From assembly GCA_031431235.1 (NCBI GenBank), contig JANPDA010000291.1, forward strand, positions 1 to 11,705: a stretch of DNA of 11,705 bases, read 5' to 3'. The notes beneath the pieces were generated by a model. The model had not been told where the DNA came from. It saw only the letters and a list, made by a program, of their open reading frames with translations, and did no database searches. Of this stretch, positions 1-6,385 are shown piece after piece. Source of the DNA: JANNSW01 sp031431235 (GTDB lineage Bacteria; Pseudomonadota; Alphaproteobacteria; Rhizobiales; Hyphomicrobiaceae). Within the stretch, counting starts at the first letter, position 1. Each line of letters starts with the position of its first letter. The position numbers were made by a program, and so were the translations under genes.

Positions 1-92
1 CTCGGGCGCCGCCACGATCGCCGTGATGCCGATCCCGCTGGAGGGCCTGGGCGCGGCGATCAACGATCGGCTGCGACGTGCGGCGGCGCGCT
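1..92 (+). repeat. Left copy of direct repeat flanking the metal-efflux segment (sua5 3' end)
   Basis: These 92 bases are identical to 2939-3030 (offset 2938) by direct reading. Identity ends at base 92, within the sua5 stop codon. The left limit is unknown because the window begins inside the repeat. It may be an attachment-like boundary of the inserted segment, or the product of a homologous duplication. Confidence 0.9.
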
Positions 93-94
93 GA
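1..94 (+). CDS. C-terminal end of Sua5/YwlC-type L-threonylcarbamoyladenylate synthase (partial, starts before window)
   Basis: The frame read from base 2 gives about 30 residues ending in GLGAAINDRLRRAAAR and a TGA stop at 92-94. Seen: this tail, together with the longer copy at 2862-3032 (NLSPSGD, LFAAPRELDASGA, IAVMPIP), matches the C-terminal Sua5 domain of alphaproteobacterial proteins. Known: the family makes threonylcarbamoyl-AMP from threonine, bicarbonate and ATP for the t6A37 modification of ANN-decoding tRNAs, in the cytoplasm. The C-terminal Sua5 domain is not the catalytic YrdC domain. This copy probably belongs to the intact gene because its upstream part lies outside the window. 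Its last 92 bases are repeated exactly at 2939-3030, and identity stops inside the stop codon (TGA here, TAG in the other copy). A gene symbol is withheld because the catalytic domain is not visible. Confidence 0.72.
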   Translation, partial: SGAATIAVMPIPLEGLGAAINDRLRRAAAR

Positions 95-617
95 CAGGGG
101 ATCCTACTCGTACGATTTTCATGACGTCTGCTGCGCGCATATGCGTGCAGAAGCTCGATCGTGGGAGGCGAACAGCTACCCGTGACCTCGAGCCGCCCGA
201 GGCCAACAGATCGTGCCGACACCGCAGTACGCGGAAAACGTAGGTACTTTAGACAGGACTCACGGACGGCTCTTGTCCGCTTGACCCTTGACTACGGTTG
301 AAGATGAGGAGCGGCCCCACAGCCCGTTGACCCGAACCGGTCCAAGGGGCTGTTCGCCACGTGTGTAGCCACCGTATCGCCCTAGTCCAGGGATAAGTCG
401 CTTCCCGATCTCTTTCAGACAATACACTATGCAAACAGATCTATCCAGGCATCGATGAGGCCGCACACCCAGCAACCAGCTTCGTATCCGGCTCACCACG
501 CCGCGCCTCGGATCGGGCGCGAAACTCCGCGTATGCTCTGCTTCAGAGGTGAGCACGCGATTTGCCCGGACGTGAAGTCCGCCGCCATGCATCGGTTCGC
601 ACAACGCCGAGGCCACA
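95..617. other. Gene-poor stretch at the left end of the inserted segment
   Basis: About 520 bases separate the sua5 end from the exporter start, and I see no convincing gene. The base composition is visibly less GC-rich than the surroundings. A near-perfect 20-bp palindrome lies at 131-150 (centre GCATATGC, one mismatched pair). On the reverse strand an open frame ends at 260 and runs back through about 560. Its product includes CIVYCLKEIGKRLIPGLGRY, which I cannot assign to a family and which has no clear ribosome site. It may be a decayed gene or mobile-element remnant, or the 5' regulatory region of the efflux genes. No integrase, tRNA or terminator was recognised. Confidence 0.5.
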
Positions 618-1325
618 ATGAATTGGCTCATCGAGATCCAGACAATCATCCATGACACTCTCGGGCGGGATCTCTCGCGCTTCGCCAGCGACCGGGATTG
701 GCTTGCCCTCGCAGCGGTCCTGCCGTTGGGGGCCCTCTTCGGCGCCGTCCATGCCCTGACGCCCGGCCACGGCAAGTCGCTGCTCGCCTCCTATGTGCTC
801 GGGGCACCCATGGCGGCGCTGCGCGCTGCTTGCGTCGCCGCCGTCCTCGCCTGCACCCATGTCGGCATGGGTGTCATCCTGGCGCTCGCGGCAGCGCCGC
901 TGGTGACGCGGACGCTCGCTGGTGTCGGGCGGGCGCCAGCCCTGGAGCAAGTCAGTGGCGTCCTCCTCGTCGGAGTGGGACTGTGGCTGCTGGCGCGCTC
1001 GCGCGTTGCCCGGCATTCGCATGGCCACGACGGCCTGCTGATTGCCGTTTTCGCCGGGCTGGTGCCCTGCCCGCTCACGCTGTTCGCAATGATGTTCTCC
1101 CTGTCGCGCGGTGTGCCCGAGGCCGGATTGACCTTTGCCTGCGCGATGGCTCTCGGGGTTTCGACGACCCTGGCGCTGGTTGCCGTGCTCACGGCCCTGT
1201 CACGAACCCGACTGATGCTGCTGGTCGAGCGGCATGGTGCATCGGTCGCCCGGCTGTCCGGGGCGCTCGACGTGCTGTCCGGCCTTCTTGTCGTCACCTT
1301 CGGTGTCCTGCAGTTCATGCGTTGA
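618..1325 (+). CDS. NicO/RcnA-family nickel/cobalt exporter
   Basis: The 235-residue hydrophobic protein has about six predicted membrane segments (roughly 28-46, 66-90, 112-127, 139-161, 168-192 and 213-233). Seen: the hallmark HALTPGHGKS at 45-54 near the first segment, a short His-rich loop HSHGHD at 133-138 between segments, and VPCPLTL at 149-155 at the start of the next helix. Known: these motifs define the NicO family, which includes RcnA and exports Ni(II)/Co(II) across the inner membrane; the His loop in RcnA-like members contributes to metal handling. The ATG at 618 has a GAGG at 609-612, five bases upstream. The gene is followed after 65 bp by a metal-sensing repressor and then a CDF exporter, so all three probably answer the same metal. 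The exact metal is inferred, not shown. Confidence 0.85.
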   Translation: MNWLIEIQTIIHDTLGRDLSRFASDRDWLALAAVLPLGALFGAVHALTPGHGKSLLASYVLGAPMAALRAACVAAVLACTHVGMGVILALAAAPLVTRTLAGVGRAPALEQVSGVLLVGVGLWLLARSRVARHSHGHDGLLIAVFAGLVPCPLTLFAMMFSLSRGVPEAGLTFACAMALGVSTTLALVAVLTALSRTRLMLLVERHGASVARLSGALDVLSGLLVVTFGVLQFMR

Positions 1326-1362
1326 GCTGAGGCTCGGGATCCAGCGATCGAACAAAGGGCTT

Positions 1363-1398
1363 GTGGACATCCCCTCCCGGAGGATAGGTAGTGGACAT
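1363..1398 (+). promoter_or_regulatory. Candidate CsoR/RcnR-type operator and ribosome site before the repressor gene
   Basis: Just ahead of the repressor is a C/G-tract with dyad symmetry, CCTCC-C-GGAGG at 1373-1383, flanked by ATCC on the left and AT on the right. Operators of the CsoR/RcnR family are typically G/C tracts with AT flanks, so this may be where the adjacent repressor binds. The right arm GGAGG (1379-1383) also serves as the Shine-Dalgarno, seven bases before GTG 1391. The octamer GTGGACAT occurs on both sides (1363-1370 and 1391-1398). Assignment as an operator is inference. Confidence 0.4.
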
Positions 1399-1663
1399 GG
1401 AGCATCTGAGCCATCCTGAGATCATGACGCGACTGAAGCGGGCGGAGGGTCATCTGCGGACGATCATCGAGATGATGGCCGCGGGACGGAGCTGCGTCGA
1501 GCTCGCTCAGCAGTTGCGCGCGGTGGAGAAGGCGATCGTCAATGCCAAGCGTGAGTTGATCCACGACCACATCGATCATTGCCTCGAGAAGGCTATTGGT
1601 CCCGCGACGCGCGAAGGCCGTCAGCCCTTCGAAGAGTTCAAGCAGATCACGAAGTATCTCTGA
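1391..1663 (+). CDS. CsoR/RcnR-family metal-sensing transcriptional repressor (DmeR/InrS-like)
   Basis: This 90-residue all-alpha protein has the length and pattern of the DUF156/CsoR-RcnR family, whose tetramers bind G/C-tract operators and release them on metal binding. Seen, numbering from GTG 1391: C35 in RSCVEL, and H60 and C64 in HDHIDHC. This is a Cys-His-Cys set at the family's sensor positions, with histidines H5 and H8 near the N-terminus. Known: CsoR (copper) and InrS (nickel) share Cys-His-Cys, RcnR has His at the last position, and N-terminal His ligands occur in the Ni/Co sensors. The neighbours, a NicO exporter upstream and a CDF exporter one base downstream, favour Ni/Co sensing over copper. 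GTG 1391 is preferred to ATG 1397 because GGAGG (1379-1383) is seven bases from it and it puts the ligands at family numbering. It likely represses its own operon. Confidence 0.85.
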   Translation: MDMEHLSHPEIMTRLKRAEGHLRTIIEMMAAGRSCVELAQQLRAVEKAIVNAKRELIHDHIDHCLEKAIGPATREGRQPFEEFKQITKYL

Positions 1664-1664
1664 A

Positions 1665-2786
1665 ATGCCCCCCATGTTGCGCAACGTCCTGGACTGGTTT
1701 GGATTTGGCGACGGTCCAGGTGCCCACGCCGATGGGCACCGCCATGGGCATGGCCACCACGATGGAGCCGGTTACGGCCACTCCCATGGCGTGATCGACC
1801 CGACGATCGCCACCACGGAACGCGGCATCTGCGCGGTCAAATGGTCATTCCTGATTCTGGCGGTCACGGCGCTGCTGCAGCTCGGCGTCGTTGCCGTCAC
1901 CGGCAGCGTGGCGCTGCTCGCTGACACCATCCACAATGTGGCGGATGCGGCGACCGCCATTCCGCTCTGGATCGCATTTGTCCTGGCGCGGCGCAAACCG
2001 AACGCCCGGTTCACCTACGGCTATGGCCGGGTCGAGGATCTGGCGGGCGCCGCCATCGTGCTCATCATCGTGTCGAGTGCGCTCGTCGCCGGCTATCAGG
2101 CGATCCAACGTCTGCTCGATCCCCAACCGATCCACCTGCTGTGGGCGGTCGCGGCTGCAGGGGTGATCGGCTTCATGGGCAACGAGGCGGTCGCCGTGCT
2201 CCGCATCCGGGTGGGGCGCGAGATCAACAGCGCGGCGCTCGTCGCCGACGGCTATCACGCCCGCACCGACGGATGGACGAGCCTTGCCGTCGTGGTCGGC
2301 GCGCTCGGCGTTTGGCTCGGCTTTCCGCTGGCCGATCCGATCGTCGGACTGATCATCACGGTCATGATTCTCGGCATCGTCTGGCAGTCTTCGATCGCGG
2401 TGTTCACGCGCATGCTCGACGGCATCGAGCCCGGCACGATCGCGAACATCCGGCACGCGGCCGGGCATGTGACCGGCGCCCACGTCACCGATGTGCGCGC
2501 CCGCTGGATCGGACATCGCCTGTATGCCGATCTCGATGTGATGATTCCAGCCACAGCGACGCTGAGCGAGGCCGATGCCGTGCGCGTTGCGTTGTCGAAG
2601 GCGCTGGCGAGCCACATACCGGCGGTTGCCGAGGCCCGCATCGTGATCCGTTCCAGCCAGAAGGCCGGCGCATTGGCCGATCTGCTGCCCGCTTCGACCA
2701 CGCCAGCACAGCGGGCGGATGATCACCTGGATGAACACGTCCACGATCAGGGGCACCAGCATGCACACAAGGCTCGCAAGACGTGA
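1665..2786 (+). CDS. Cation diffusion facilitator (CDF) metal exporter with His-rich ends, DmeF-like by context
   Basis: From ATG 1665 the product has 373 residues; ATG 1674 is an alternative, and neither has a strong ribosome site. The start lies one base after the repressor's TGA, so translational coupling is likely. Seen: a His-rich N-terminus (about 21-41, with HRHGHGHH and HSHG), six hydrophobic segments between about 58 and 248, a metal-site motif on the second segment (D87, H90, D94 in ADTIHNVADA), and another on the fifth (H198 and D202 in YHARTD). A cytoplasmic C-terminal domain follows (about 255-330), then a His-rich tail (353-368). Known: CDF proteins are inner-membrane metal/proton antiporters for Zn, Co, Ni, Fe or Cd. 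The repressor-CDF order resembles the rhizobial dmeRF arrangement, which suggests Co/Ni. The metal cannot be fixed from sequence; Zn is the main alternative. Confidence 0.87.
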   Translation: MPPMLRNVLDWFGFGDGPGAHADGHRHGHGHHDGAGYGHSHGVIDPTIATTERGICAVKWSFLILAVTALLQLGVVAVTGSVALLADTIHNVADAATAIPLWIAFVLARRKPNARFTYGYGRVEDLAGAAIVLIIVSSALVAGYQAIQRLLDPQPIHLLWAVAAAGVIGFMGNEAVAVLRIRVGREINSAALVADGYHARTDGWTSLAVVVGALGVWLGFPLADPIVGLIITVMILGIVWQSSIAVFTRMLDGIEPGTIANIRHAAGHVTGAHVTDVRARWIGHRLYADLDVMIPATATLSEADAVRVALSKALASHIPAVAEARIVIRSSQKAGALADLLPASTTPAQRADDHLDEHVHDQGHQHAHKARKT

Positions 2787-2818
2787 GTGGCAACCCAGGC
2801 ACCAGCTCCCAATCTCGC

Positions 2819-2832
2819 ACTATCAAGATAGT
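2819..2832. promoter_or_regulatory. Short AT-rich palindrome after the CDF gene
   Basis: ACTATC-AA-GATAGT is a 6-bp-arm inverted repeat, followed at once by TTGACA (2832-2837). No matching -10 box sits at proper spacing. It resembles a small regulator-binding palindrome more than a terminator, since there is no GC stem with a T run. It lies about 30 bp left of where the sua5 fragment begins, so it may be part of the insertion's right end. Confidence 0.3.
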
Positions 2833-2861
2833 TGACAACAGTCATTATACCATGCGGCCCC

Positions 2862-3032
2862 TCGATCAACCTGAGCCCGTCGGGCGATCTCCGCGAGGCC
2901 GCTTCCCGCCTGTTCGCCGCCCCGCGCGAGCTCGACGCCTCGGGCGCCGCCACGATCGCCGTGATGCCGATCCCGCTGGAGGGCCTGGGCGCGGCGATCA
3001 ACGATCGGCTGCGACGTGCGGCGGCGCGCTAG
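2862..3032 (+). pseudogene. Displaced 3' fragment of sua5 (right copy)
   Basis: The reading frame gives the C-terminal ~56 residues of the Sua5 domain (SINLSPSGDLREAA, LFAAPRELDASGA, then the tail seen at the window start) and stops at TAG 3030-3032. No YrdC catalytic domain precedes it. Upstream of 2862 the sequence no longer looks like Sua5, though the frame stays open to a TTG at 2832. A proline stands where family members usually have leucine (FAAPRELD), which may be relaxed selection or strain variation. The fragment lies tail to tail with the flavoprotein gene, overlapping its last 35 bases. This convergent arrangement is probably the ancestral sua5 context before the metal-efflux segment was inserted. 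Confidence 0.72.
2939..3030 (+). repeat. Right copy of direct repeat flanking the metal-efflux segment
   Basis: Identical to 1-92. It holds the sua5 3' end and, on the opposite strand, the last codons and stop (2998-3000) of the flavoprotein gene. Recombination within this repeat would therefore leave both genes intact. Confidence 0.9.
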
Positions 3033-4266
3033 GCACCCCCACTTCCAGCCACCTCAACGCCCCGCGCCCGGCTGCGGCGCCGGTCGCGAAGGCCGCTTGC
3101 AGCAGATAGCCACCGGTCGGGGCTTCCCAGTCGAGCATTTCGCCTGCGACGAACACGCCAGGCAACCGGGTCAGCATGAAGCCCTCGTCGACCTCCTCGA
3201 ACGCGACCCCGCCGGCGGTCGAGATCGCCCGCTCGATCGGCGCGATGCCGGTGAGGCGAACCGGTACGGCCTTGATCAGCCCGGCGATAGCCTCAGGAGA
3301 CATGCCCGCGAGCCGCCCCGGCTGCTGCATGGTCGCCTCGTGCAGCAGCCCGATCGCAACGGGTGGCAGGCCCGCGGCCTTGCGCAGGAAGGTCGCGAGC
3401 GATTGCTTGCCGCGTTGGCCGGCGAGGCGGCGAGCGAGATCGGCCTCGGTCAGATCGGGGCGCAGATCGACGCCGAGCATGGCAACGCCAGTCGCGTGGA
3501 TCGCGTCGCGCAGCACGGGCGCGAGCGCGTAGACGCCGCCGCCCTCGATCCCCGCCCGCGTCACGACGGCCTCGCCCTTTATAGTCACATCAGCGAATGT
3601 GAGCGCGATCCGTTTCAGCGGCGCGCCGGCAAAGCGTGAAGCGAACAGCTCCGACCAGGGCGCGACGAAGCCGCAATTGGCGGGCTGCAGCGGCGCGATC
3701 CCGATGCCGGCCGCCGCCAGCGGCGCGACCCAGGCGCCGTCCGAGCCGAGCCGCGGCCAGCTCGCGCCCCCAAGAGCCAGCACGGTTGCGGCAGGCTCGA
3801 CGGCGAGCGTGCCGGAAGGAGCCGCGAATGTGAGCCGGCCTTGCTCGTCCCAACCCGTCCAGCGATGGCGGAGCTGGAACCGCACCCCCGCCGCATCGAG
3901 CCGGGCGAGCCAGGCCCGCAACAGGGGCGAAGCCTTCATCGCCCTGGGGAACACACGTCCGCTGGAGCCGACGAACGTCGTCTGTCCGAGGCCGTCAGCC
4001 CAGGCCCTGAGCGCGTCCGGCGGCAAGGCCTCGATCGCCTGCCGCAAACGCGGCGCCGCTCCGCCATAGCGCGTGACGAGCCGATCCAAATCCTCGCTGT
4101 GGGTGAGATTGAGGCCGCCGCGACCAGCCAGCAGGAGTTTGCGCCCGAGCGTCGGCATCCGCTCGTAGACCGTGACCGTCGCATTACCGGCGGCCAGCAC
4201 CTCGGCTGCCATCAGCCCGGCCGGCCCGCCACCGATGATGGCAATCGCAAGGGGAGGTCCGCGCAA
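2998..4266 (-). CDS. NAD(P)/FAD-dependent oxidoreductase, HI0933/YhiN superfamily (PP_4765-like)
   Basis: The 422-residue protein is typical in length. Seen: an N-terminal dinucleotide-binding motif GGGPAG at 12-17 after a hydrophobic strand, an acidic residue ending the second strand (YER, E35), the family signature GRKLLLAGRGGLNLTHSE at 41-58, a mid-protein ALGGASWP, and a C-terminal FAD-contact segment GVFVAGEMLDWEAPTGGY followed by the LQAAFATG helix. Known: the HI0933-like flavoproteins bind FAD; most are of unknown substrate, and the PP_4765 branch is uncharacterised. The start is TTG at 4266: a stop lies two codons upstream and there is no earlier ATG before the FAD motif. It begins 3 bp after fabI on the same strand, so the two are probably co-transcribed. 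Its 3' end overlaps the sua5 fragment antisense. Confidence 0.85.
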   Translation of the reverse strand: MRGPPLAIAIIGGGPAGLMAAEVLAAGNATVTVYERMPTLGRKLLLAGRGGLNLTHSEDLDRLVTRYGGAAPRLRQAIEALPPDALRAWADGLGQTTFVGSSGRVFPRAMKASPLLRAWLARLDAAGVRFQLRHRWTGWDEQGRLTFAAPSGTLAVEPAATVLALGGASWPRLGSDGAWVAPLAAAGIGIAPLQPANCGFVAPWSELFASRFAGAPLKRIALTFADVTIKGEAVVTRAGIEGGGVYALAPVLRDAIHATGVAMLGVDLRPDLTEADLARRLAGQRGKQSLATFLRKAAGLPPVAIGLLHEATMQQPGRLAGMSPEAIAGLIKAVPVRLTGIAPIERAISTAGGVAFEEVDEGFMLTRLPGVFVAGEMLDWEAPTGGYLLQAAFATGAAAGRGALRWLEVGVPSAPPHVAADR

Positions 4267-4269
4267 GAC

Positions 4270-5091
4270 CTATTCGCTCTTCATCACCGAGATGTCGGGC
4301 GCTTCCTCGTTCTTCATGCCCTGGACGTGGTAGCCGGCGTCGACGTGGTGAACTTCCCCGGTGACGCCACGGGAGAGGTCGGAAAGCAGATACATGCCGG
4401 CGGAACCCACCTCCTCGATGGTCACGGTGCGCCGGAGCGGGGAATTGTACTCGTTCCATTTGAGAATGTAGCGGAAGTCCGAGATGCCCGAGGCCGCCAG
4501 CGTCTTGATCGGGCCGGCCGAGATCGCATTCACCCGGATGCTCTGCTTGCCGAGGTCGGCCGCGAGATAACGCACGCTGGCTTCGAGCGCGGCCTTGGCG
4601 ACACCCATCACATTGTAGTGAGGCATCACCTTCTCGGCGCCGTAATAGGTCAACGTCAGCAGCGAGCCCCCCGCGGACATCAGCTTTTCGGCCCGCTGCG
4701 CCAGCGCCGTGAAGGAGTAGCAGGAGATCAGCATCGTCTGGGTGAAGTTCTTCTCGCTCGTCCCGACGTAGCGGCCGTCGAGCTCGGCCTTGTCGGAGAA
4801 TGCGATCGCGTGCACGAGGAAATCGAGCCGGCCCCAGGCCCGCCCGAGCTCGGCGAACACCGCATCCATGCTGGCCGCATCCGTCACGTCGCAGGGCAGA
4901 ATCAGCTTGCAGCCGATCTCGGCTGCGAGCGGGCGCACCCGCTTCTCGATGGCGTCGCCCTGAAAGGTCAACGCAATCTCGGCGCCCTGTCCGGCGCAGG
5001 CCTTGGCGATGCCCCAGGCGATCGAGCGATTGTTGGCGACCCCCATGATGAGGCCGCGCTTGCCCGTCATCAGATTGCCTGTGCTCGTCAT
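4270..5091 (-). CDS. fabI: Enoyl-[acyl-carrier-protein] reductase (NADH) FabI
   Basis: FabI reduces trans-2-enoyl-ACP in the last step of each fatty acid elongation cycle, in the cytoplasm, and is the target of triclosan and diazaborines. From ATG 5091 the protein has 273 residues. Seen: the atypical SDR nucleotide motif GLIMGVANNRSIAWGIA at 13-29, CDV at 67-69, HAIAFSDK at 94-101, and the catalytic set with Y149, Y159 and K166 (Tyr-x6-Lys, in HYNVMGVAK), then SAGPIKTLAASGI at 191-203. The residue equivalent to E. coli Gly93 appears to be Ala97, as in several native FabI proteins. In-frame starts upstream (up to 5124) would add 11 residues; 5091 is chosen because homologues begin MTSTGNLM-like. 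The divergent mobA lies about 115 bp away, so promoters for both should lie in 5092-5207. Confidence 0.95.
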   Translation of the reverse strand: MTSTGNLMTGKRGLIMGVANNRSIAWGIAKACAGQGAEIALTFQGDAIEKRVRPLAAEIGCKLILPCDVTDAASMDAVFAELGRAWGRLDFLVHAIAFSDKAELDGRYVGTSEKNFTQTMLISCYSFTALAQRAEKLMSAGGSLLTLTYYGAEKVMPHYNVMGVAKAALEASVRYLAADLGKQSIRVNAISAGPIKTLAASGISDFRYILKWNEYNSPLRRTVTIEEVGSAGMYLLSDLSRGVTGEVHHVDAGYHVQGMKNEEAPDISVMKSE

Positions 5092-5207
5092 CAGTCGGGT
5101 TCCCATCCTCGTTCCGGGGCGCATCCTACACGAACCCGGACACTGGTCCAGCGGGGGCCATCGTGTCTCGATTGCGTGTCTGGCGGCGGCGGGGCATGGT
5201 GCCGGGC

Positions 5208-5849
5208 ATGGCGACCCATCGGGACATCATCGGCGTGTTGCTGGCGGGCGGCCTGTCGCGGCGCATGGGTGGTGGCGACAAGAGCCTCAGGCTGCTCGCC
5301 GGTCGGCCCATGCTCGCCCATGTGATCGAGCGCCTGGGTCCCCAGGTCGACAGCCTCGTCATCAATGCGAACGGGAATCCCGCGCGGTTCGCGGGCTTCG
5401 GCCTGCCAATCGTCGCCGACCCGATCGAGGGCTTCGCCGGCCCGCTCGCGGGCGTGCTCGCCGGGCTGCGGTTCGCTGCCGGGCATCATCCCCATGCCCG
5501 CTTTGTTGCGGCCGCCGCGACCGACACACCGTTTCTGCCGCGCGACTTGGTGGCGAAGCTCGACTTGCGCCGCGAGGAGCGCGACGGACGAGTCGTGCTC
5601 GCGGGCTCGTCCGGCGGGCTGCATCCGGTCTATGGCCTGTTCCCGGTCGTGCTCGCCGACGATCTGGACGCCGCGCTGAAAGCGGGCGTGCGCAAGGTGC
5701 TCGACTGGACCGACCGGCACGATCGCGTGGTCGCCGACTTCGCGGATTTCGTGGTCGCGGGCCGGGCGGTCGATCCCTTCTTCAACGCCAACAGCCCGGA
5801 AGATCTCGCCGACGCCGAGGCCATCGCCGCGGACCTTGCCGTCCCATGA
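5208..5849 (+). CDS. mobA: Molybdenum cofactor guanylyltransferase MobA
   Basis: MobA joins GMP from GTP to molybdopterin-Mo, giving the MGD form of the cofactor used by DMSO-reductase-family enzymes. From ATG 5208 the protein has 213 residues, normal for the family. Seen: the nucleotidyltransferase loop LAGGLSRRMGGGDKSL at 12-27, VADPIEGFAGPLAGVLAGL at 69-87, the metal-binding ATDTPFLP at 104-111, and the C-terminal FFNANSPEDL at 191-200. ATG 5196 and GTG 5163 are in-frame alternatives; 5208 is preferred because MobA usually starts a few residues before the LAGG loop, though no start has a clearly superior ribosome site. Its TGA overlaps the mobB ATG by four bases, indicating coupled translation. 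Confidence 0.93.
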   Translation: MATHRDIIGVLLAGGLSRRMGGGDKSLRLLAGRPMLAHVIERLGPQVDSLVINANGNPARFAGFGLPIVADPIEGFAGPLAGVLAGLRFAAGHHPHARFVAAAATDTPFLPRDLVAKLDLRREERDGRVVLAGSSGGLHPVYGLFPVVLADDLDAALKAGVRKVLDWTDRHDRVVADFADFVVAGRAVDPFFNANSPEDLADAEAIAADLAVP

Positions 5850-6367
5850 GCGGGCAACGCCCATTCGTCATCGGCATTGCCGGCTGGAAGAACTCCGGCA
5901 AGACGACGCTCGCCGCGCGGCTGATCGCGGCGCTGTCCGCCCGCGGCCTGCGTGTCGCCAGCATCAAGCACGCCCACCACGCCTTTGAAATCGACCATCC
6001 CGACACCGACAGCGCCCGCCATCGCGAGGCAGGAGCCCGCGAGACGGCGATCGTGTCGTCGCGACGCTGGGCGTTGATGCACGAGCTGAACGATGAGACC
6101 GAGCCGAGCTTGCAGGAGATCCTGACGCGGCTATCGCCGTGCGACGTGGTGGTGGTCGAAGGCTACAAGGGCGAGGCGATCGACAAGATCGAGGTCCGGC
6201 GCCGGGCCAGCCTGGAGCAGCGGCCACTCCATCCGGCCGACCCGCACGTCATCGCCATTGCCGCCGATCATCCTGTCGAGGAGGCGAGCATTCCGGTCTT
6301 GGACCTGGACGATATCGCCGGCTTGGCCGCGCTGGTCATACGACGCGGCAAGCTCGACACGGTTTGA
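5846..6367 (+). CDS. mobB: Molybdopterin-guanine dinucleotide biosynthesis adaptor MobB
   Basis: MobB is a small P-loop GTPase that assists MobA in forming the MGD cofactor; it is helpful but usually not essential. The 173-residue product shows the Walker A loop GWKNSGKT at 13-20, the MobB-typical IKHAHHAFEIDHPDTDSARHR stretch around 40-60 (histidines and DTDS), AGA at 62-64, and a Walker-B-like strand VVVVEGYK at 101-108. It starts inside the mobA stop codon (ATGA, 5846-5849). The frame is open well upstream, but that extension is mobA read in another frame. It is followed 18 bp later by the convergent racemase-family gene, with no obvious strong terminator between. Confidence 0.93.
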   Translation: MSGQRPFVIGIAGWKNSGKTTLAARLIAALSARGLRVASIKHAHHAFEIDHPDTDSARHREAGARETAIVSSRRWALMHELNDETEPSLQEILTRLSPCDVVVVEGYKGEAIDKIEVRRRASLEQRPLHPADPHVIAIAADHPVEEASIPVLDLDDIAGLAALVIRRGKLDTV

Positions 6368-6385
6368 CGCGCACTGCTCCCCCGC

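Noticed and set aside
260..775. A reverse-strand gene in the left flank of the metal segment, possibly part of a group II intron or transposase
   Set aside because: No reverse-transcriptase or transposase motifs were found, its upstream part is antisense to the exporter gene, and there is no clear start; kept only as an unexplained remnant.
1845..2768. A 307-codon reverse-strand frame inside the CDF gene
   Set aside because: The + strand frame has unmistakable CDF motifs; the reverse product is low-complexity and Arg/Asp/His-rich.
3841..5325. A 494-codon open frame on the + strand across the flavoprotein and fabI genes
   Set aside because: It is antisense to two well-recognised genes; long opposite-strand frames are expected in GC-rich coding DNA, and its product is Arg/His/Gly-rich without any domain.
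5003..5845. A long open extension upstream of mobB in the same frame
   Set aside because: It overlaps all of mobA in another frame; the ATG at 5846 overlapping the mobA stop is the proper start.
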